Source of the DNA: JANMAT01 sp031359995
Lineage (GTDB): Bacteria > Actinomycetota > Acidimicrobiia > Acidimicrobiales > Ilumatobacteraceae
Reading direction: 5' to 3'
DNA length: 64,000 nucleotides
Assembly: GCA_031359995.1 (NCBI GenBank)
Contig: JANMAT010000016.1
Coordinates: forward strand, 1-64,000
Under the pieces are notes generated by a model, which saw only the letters and a program-made list of their open reading frames with translations, had not been told where the DNA came from and searched no databases. Shown here piece after piece: positions 60,013 through 64,000 of the stretch. The position numbers and the translations under genes were made by a program. Each line of letters begins with the position of its first letter. Position 1 is the stretch's first letter.

Positions 60013-62016
60013 TCAGCGGCCGTCGGTGCGCTCCGGAGCGGCCGACTCGACGCTGGATCCGTTGCTCGACGGCTCGGCCAGGCCGGCCTGGACCAGGCGG
60101 GCCACCTCGGCCCCGTCGATGGTCTCCTTGTCGAGCAGGGCCTGGGCCACGAGGTCGAGGCCCTTGCGGTGCATGCGAATCATGTCGCGGGCCCGGGTCT
60201 CCTGGCGGTGGAGCACGCTCGACACCTCTTCGTCGATGAGACGGGCGGTGTCGTCGGAGTACTCGCGGCCTGACGTCATGAGGTCCTCACCGAGGAACAC
60301 CTGGCCCCGCGTCTCCCAGGCCATGGGCCCGATGCGGTCGCTCATGCCCCATTCGCGGACCATCCGCTTGGCCAGGCTGGTGGCCTTCTCCAGGTCGTTG
60401 GAGGCGCCGGTGGTGCGCTGGTCGAAGACCAGTTCCTCGGCGATGCGGCCACCGAGGGTCATGCAGATCGCGTCCTCGATGTAGTCCTGGCTGTAGCTGT
60501 GGCGCTCCTCGGGCAGGGTCTGGGTGACACCCAGGGCCATGCCGGTGGGGAGGATGGTGACCTTGTGGACCGGGTCGGAGTTGGCCAGCACGGTGGCGAG
60601 CAGGGCGTGCCCACCCTCGTGGTAGGCGGTGATGCGCTTCTCCTCGGCCGACAGCACCAGGCTCTCGCGGCGGGCCCCCATGAGCACCCGGTCACGGGCC
60701 GACTCGAAGTCGATGCTCTCGATGACCCGGCCACCGCGGCGCACGGCGAACAGGGCCGCCTCGTTCACCAGGTTGGCCAGGTCGGCACCCGACATGCCGG
60801 GCGTGCCCTTGGCCATGGTGCCGAGATCGACGTCGGGTCCGATGCGCTTGTCGCGGGCGTGGACCTTGAGGATGGCGAGGCGCTCCTCGTACTCGGGCAG
60901 CGGCACGACCACGGTGCGGTCGAAGCGGCCCGGGCGCAGCAGGGCGGGATCGAGGATGTCGGGCCGGTTGGTGGCCGCCATGATCACGATGCCTTCGGAG
61001 GCCTCGAAGCCGTCCATCTCGGCGAGCATCTGGTTGAGCGTCTGCTCGCGCTCGTCGTGACCGCCGCCGAGCCCGGCGCCGCGCTGGCGGCCGATCGAGT
61101 CGATCTCGTCCACGAAGATGATGGCCCGGCCCATCTTGCGGGCCTGCTGGAAGAGGTCGCGGACGCGGCTGGCGCCGACGCCGACGAACATCTCCATGAA
61201 GTCGGAGCCGGTGACCGAGAGGAAGCCGACACCGGCCTCACCGGCCACCGCACGGGCGAAGAGCGTCTTGCCGGTGCCGGGGGGACCGACGAGCAGGATC
61301 CCCTTGGGGATGCGGGCGCCGATCTCCTTGAAGCGTTCGGGCATGCGCAGGAAGTCGACGACCTCGCGGATCTCCTGCTTCACGCCGTCATAGCCGGCCA
61401 CGTCGGCGAACGTGGTGGACGGCTTGTCGGTCGTGTACGCCTTGGCCCGGCTGCGACCGATGGACATGACGTTGCCCATCTGCCCGGCGGCCCGGCGCTG
61501 CATCCACACGAAGAAGCCGATGATCAGCACGAACGGGAGCAGCACGGGCAGGAGCCCGGTGAGCCAGTTCGACGTGGGCGACCGCGGGTCGATGATGACG
61601 TTGTGATCCTGGAGCAGCTTGTAGTCGCTGTCGGGGATGCGGGCGAAGCCGGTGGTCGTGAACTTCGTGCCGTCCTTCAGCTCACCGGTGATGATGGCCG
61701 AGTCGTTGTTGTACCGGATCTTGGTGACCTGGTCGGCCGAGACCTTGGCGAGGAAGTCGGAGTACGTGACCCGCTCACCCGTGCTCTGCTGCAGGAACTG
61801 GGACCCCATCAGGGCGGCGATGATCAGGCCGATGACGAGCACGATGGCCCAGCGCGGCATGGAGGTGGGGCGAGCCGGGCCGCCGGTGCCACCCGGGCCG
61901 CCGTTGTTGCCGCCACCGACGGGGCGGCGCGGGCGCTCGGGAGGGGGAGGGGGGCCCGACGGGCCCGGTCCCCGACCGCTGGGGGGCGGCGGAGGGGGCG
62001 GCGGAAGGTTGCTCAT
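60013..62016 (-). CDS. ftsH: ATP-dependent zinc metalloprotease FtsH
   Basis: 667 residues. Proline-rich cytoplasmic N-terminus, first membrane helix (about 55-75), a periplasmic domain of about 85 residues, second helix (about 155-177), AAA+ domain with Walker A GPPGTGKT, Walker B FVDEID and the second region of homology (ATNRPDILDPALLRPGRFDR), then M41 protease with HEGGH and the distal Asp in GASNDLEKAT. It extracts and degrades membrane proteins. ATG 62016 is six bases after TATCAT (62028-62023). A GAACCGGTTC palindrome (62034-62043) lies upstream and could be an operator. Confidence 0.96.
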   Translation of the reverse strand: MSNLPPPPPPPPSGRGPGPSGPPPPPERPRRPVGGGNNGGPGGTGGPARPTSMPRWAIVLVIGLIIAALMGSQFLQQSTGERVTYSDFLAKVSADQVTKIRYNNDSAIITGELKDGTKFTTTGFARIPDSDYKLLQDHNVIIDPRSPTSNWLTGLLPVLLPFVLIIGFFVWMQRRAAGQMGNVMSIGRSRAKAYTTDKPSTTFADVAGYDGVKQEIREVVDFLRMPERFKEIGARIPKGILLVGPPGTGKTLFARAVAGEAGVGFLSVTGSDFMEMFVGVGASRVRDLFQQARKMGRAIIFVDEIDSIGRQRGAGLGGGHDEREQTLNQMLAEMDGFEASEGIVIMAATNRPDILDPALLRPGRFDRTVVVPLPEYEERLAILKVHARDKRIGPDVDLGTMAKGTPGMSGADLANLVNEAALFAVRRGGRVIESIDFESARDRVLMGARRESLVLSAEEKRITAYHEGGHALLATVLANSDPVHKVTILPTGMALGVTQTLPEERHSYSQDYIEDAICMTLGGRIAEELVFDQRTTGASNDLEKATSLAKRMVREWGMSDRIGPMAWETRGQVFLGEDLMTSGREYSDDTARLIDEEVSSVLHRQETRARDMIRMHRKGLDLVAQALLDKETIDGAEVARLVQAGLAEPSSNGSSVESAAPERTDGR

Positions 62017-62154
62017 GGGCCGATGATACGAGCGAACCGGTTCTTCAGTGCGGTCGTCCGCCTGGAAACTCTCTGTGAACGGTCTCACCGAACCAGAGGA
62101 AGCCTTGACGGAGCGTCCACCGCTCACCCGGCGCCGGCCGGTAGCGTCGTTCGA

Positions 62155-62373
62155 GTGCTCCGCCAGTGCTCGCGACCCGGCTGCGCCGAACCGGCCGCCG
62201 CCACGTTGACCTACGTGTACGCCCGTCAGGTCGTGTGGCTCGACGAGCTGAGCCTCGAGCGTGATCCGCACGGCTACGACCTGTGTGCGCGCCACGCCGC
62301 CCGGGTGCGGGTGCCGATGGGCTGGGAGCTCGACGATCGCGGCGCCGGGCTCCTCACGCGCCTCGCCGGCTGA
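62155..62373 (+). CDS. DUF3499 family small zinc-ribbon-like protein
   Basis: 72 residues. Actinobacteria-specific family with CSRPGC near the N-terminus, then LTYVYA and YDLCARHA: a Cys/Cys/Cys/His set likely to bind zinc. It is shorter than many homologues, which have long C-terminal tails. Function unknown, and in other actinobacteria it sits near sugar-phosphate and wall genes. GTG 62155 follows TAGCGT (62142-62147) by seven bases. Divergent from ftsH. Confidence 0.82.
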   Translation: MLRQCSRPGCAEPAAATLTYVYARQVVWLDELSLERDPHGYDLCARHAARVRVPMGWELDDRGAGLLTRLAG

Positions 62374-62422
62374 CCTCTCCACTGCAGGCCCCGCGCCTGC
62401 GCCCGCGCTACCCTCGATCGTC

Positions 62423-63136
62423 GTGCGTCCGGCGCCCGATCAGCCTCGCTACAACGTCGGCACCGCGCTGCTGGCGTGGGTTGGCGCGTTCAGCGTCGGG
62501 GTGTTCGGTGCGGCCATCGTGCTGGCGGCCACGGGCTACTCGAAGACCGACCGGGCCGACCTGCCGCTGTGGGTCGTGGGCCTGGTGCAGCTGCCGGCGT
62601 GGATCGGGCTGACCGTGGCCGCGGTGCTGGTGAGCCGCCTCTTCGGCACGGGCCGACTGCGCGACGACTACGGGTTCGGGTTCCGCCTCGTCGACCTCTG
62701 GGGTCTGCCCATCGGCGTCATCGTGCAGCTCGTGTTCATCCCGATCCTGTACGCGGGCATGCGGGCCGTGGGCGTCGACACGTCGTCGCTCGACAAACCG
62801 GCCCAGGAGCTCACCGACAAGGCCCAGGACCGCATCGGGGTGGTGCTGGTGGTGCTGCTCGTGGTGGTGGGTGCCCCGCTGGTGGAGGAGCTGTTCTTCC
62901 GGGGCCTGGTGCAGCGGGCCATCAGCGCGCGCTACTCCGACGGCTTCGCCATCGGTGGCTCGGCGGTGCTGTTCGCCCTCATCCACTTCCAGCCTCTGCA
63001 GTTCGCCGGGCTCCTGCTGTTCGGTCTGGTGCTCGGGTACTGCGCCCACCGGACGCGCCGGCTGGGCATGGGGATGATGGCCCACGCCGCGTTCAACGCG
63101 ACCACGGTCATCCTCCTGCTCAACCCCAAACGCTGA
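62423..63136 (+). CDS. CPBP family intramembrane metalloprotease (CAAX protease/bacteriocin-processing)
   Basis: 237 residues, about six to seven membrane helices. Catalytic motifs of the ABI family are present: VEELFFRG (the EExxxR motif, about residue 154), FALIHFQ (conserved His) and HAAFN. Related proteins cleave within the membrane, and bacterial substrates are mostly unknown. GTG 62423 lies eight bases after TACCCT (62409-62414). Confidence 0.85.
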   Translation: MRPAPDQPRYNVGTALLAWVGAFSVGVFGAAIVLAATGYSKTDRADLPLWVVGLVQLPAWIGLTVAAVLVSRLFGTGRLRDDYGFGFRLVDLWGLPIGVIVQLVFIPILYAGMRAVGVDTSSLDKPAQELTDKAQDRIGVVLVVLLVVVGAPLVEELFFRGLVQRAISARYSDGFAIGGSAVLFALIHFQPLQFAGLLLFGLVLGYCAHRTRRLGMGMMAHAAFNATTVILLLNPKR

Positions 63137-63282
63137 GGGCGGCCGTCTGCCCGCGGACGGAACCTTTCGGACCGGTCGCCCCTACGATGGCAAGGTCCCG
63201 CCCGGTCCGGTGGGTCGATGCCTGACCGCGCCGGCACGGCGCGTGGTGGCAGCATGGAGCGGTTTCACCGGCGAGGGCTCAC

Positions 63283-64000
63283 ATGACCGACGTACTCGAA
63301 CCAGCACCGACGCTCGCCGGCCACGACGCCGACGACGACTGGCATGAACTCCAACCGGCCCCCGGGCTGTGGGAGCGGTACTGGCCGCCCAGCCCCAACC
63401 AGTGGGTCTGGATCGAAGCCGTCGCCACCGCGGTGGTCGTCTTCGCCGCCGTGTGGATGGTGGTGGGCCAGCTCCACCCGAGCCTGATCCTGGCCGACAC
63501 CACACCCGCGGGGGGCGACATGGGCGCCCACGTGTGGGGCCCGGCGTACCTGCGCGACCACATCCTGCCGCACTGGCGCCTGTCGGGCTGGTCCCCCGAC
63601 TGGTACGCCGGCTTCCCGATGTACCAGTTCTACATGGTCATCCCCGCGCTCATGGTCGTGGGTCTCAACCTGGTGCTGCCCTACGGCATCGCCCTCAAGA
63701 TCGTCAGCGTGCTCGGCCTGGCGTCGCTGCCGGTGGGCACGTGGTTCTTCGGGAAGATGTCGGGGCTGCGCTTCCCGATCCCGCAGCTGTTCGCCTGTGC
63801 CGCGGTGGTGTTCCTGTTCGACGATTCGTTCACGATCTACGGCGGCAACATCGCCTCCACCATGGCGGGCGAGTTCTCCTTCTCGATCGCGCTGTCGCTG
63901 GCGTTCTTCTTCTTCGGTGTCTTCGTGAACGGCCTGCGCACCGGGAGGCGGCGGGCGTGGTCGGCGGGCCTGGCCGCGCTGGCCGGGCTCAGCCACGGCA
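63283..64000 (+). CDS. Large multi-pass membrane protein, GT-C/YfhO-like (3' partial)
   Basis: The frame opens at ATG 63283 and runs to the window end (239 residues seen). A soluble N-terminus of about 45 residues is followed by a membrane helix, a loop with GGDMGAHVWGPAYLRD and SGWSPDWYAGFPMYQFY, and three or more further helices. The Asp/His-containing first loop and the WYAGFP motif are typical of actinobacterial GT-C-like membrane proteins often annotated as 6-pyruvoyl-tetrahydropterin synthase-related. A role in surface glycan transfer is likely but unproven. Confidence 0.7.
   Translation, partial: MTDVLEPAPTLAGHDADDDWHELQPAPGLWERYWPPSPNQWVWIEAVATAVVVFAAVWMVVGQLHPSLILADTTPAGGDMGAHVWGPAYLRDHILPHWRLSGWSPDWYAGFPMYQFYMVIPALMVVGLNLVLPYGIALKIVSVLGLASLPVGTWFFGKMSGLRFPIPQLFACAAVVFLFDDSFTIYGGNIASTMAGEFSFSIALSLAFFFFGVFVNGLRTGRRRAWSAGLAALAGLSHG

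Noticed and set aside
60499..62154. Long plus-strand frame opposite ftsH reading into DUF3499
   Set aside because: Only the final 72 codons (from GTG 62155) match a protein family. The upstream part is antisense to ftsH.
63265..63996. Minus-strand frame at the right end of the window
   Set aside because: The plus strand over the same bases encodes a membrane protein with clear helices and family motifs. The minus frame is Arg/His/Gly-rich shadow.

Overview
The window is about 64 kb of very GC-rich DNA, packed with genes that mostly start with GTG or ATG and show strong third-position G/C bias. Gene content points to a high-GC actinobacterium: DUF3499 and DUF5719 family proteins, the F420 genes cofD and cofE, an AccA3-type biotin carboxylase/BCCP fusion, an LpdA-type flavoprotein and SpoIID/LytB-type wall proteins. 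The deeply branching class Acidimicrobiia (Ilumatobacter/Iamia-like) is my best guess, but that is inference. No rRNA, tRNA, CRISPR array, IS element or prophage gene was seen, and no gap between genes exceeds 300 bases.

Layout. 1-2.3 kb: the end of an MFS exporter, then a GntR regulator with a palindromic operator, overlapping an ACC deaminase gene (acdS). 2.4-5.3 kb: a tandem-FKBP lipoprotein, an ArfA-like BON/OmpA envelope protein and a small GlsB/YeaQ membrane protein. 5.4-13.2 kb: cobalamin-dependent metH, two divergent AI-2E-type permeases, a PduO-type cobalamin adenosyltransferase and leucyl aminopeptidase. 13.2-20.5 kb: a GNAT enzyme, a conserved hypothetical, sirtuin, a CAP-domain secreted protein, a rhodanese-MoeB fusion, an unknown polytopic membrane protein and a zinc-ribbon methyltransferase. 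20.7-25.4 kb: methylmalonyl-CoA mutase large subunit, a divergent second FtsH, and a secreted triple-repeat protein. 25.6-32.2 kb: lysS, lpdA, an AbiEi/DUF559 gene bracketed by palindromes, accA3-like carboxylase and birA.

32.3-51.1 kb is a cell-envelope polysaccharide region. It holds an LCP ligase, the complete dTDP-rhamnose set (rmlA, C, B, D), GDP-fucose synthase, GDP-mannose 4,6-dehydratase and a mannose-1-phosphate guanylyltransferase, four glycosyltransferases, a flippase, a degenerate epimerase, and the F420 genes cofD-cofE inside a glycosyltransferase operon. 51.3-64 kb: a SpoIID/LytB protein, a phasin-like protein, a giant GT2/membrane fusion coupled to DUF5719, a thioredoxin-like protein, canonical FtsH, DUF3499, a CPBP protease and the start of a large membrane protein.

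How it works together. MetH, the cobalamin adenosyltransferase and the mutase form a loose B12 theme. BirA should biotinylate the neighbouring AccA3-like protein. Sugar-nucleotide enzymes, glycosyltransferases, flippase and LCP ligase form a pathway to wall-linked rhamnose/fucose glycan. Secreted CAP, SpoIID and a third protein share nine copies of one surface module. Two signals recur across the window. One is a TASSNT-like -10 hexamer 6-9 bases before many starts, suggesting leaderless mRNAs. The other is a set of hairpins at convergent gene ends.
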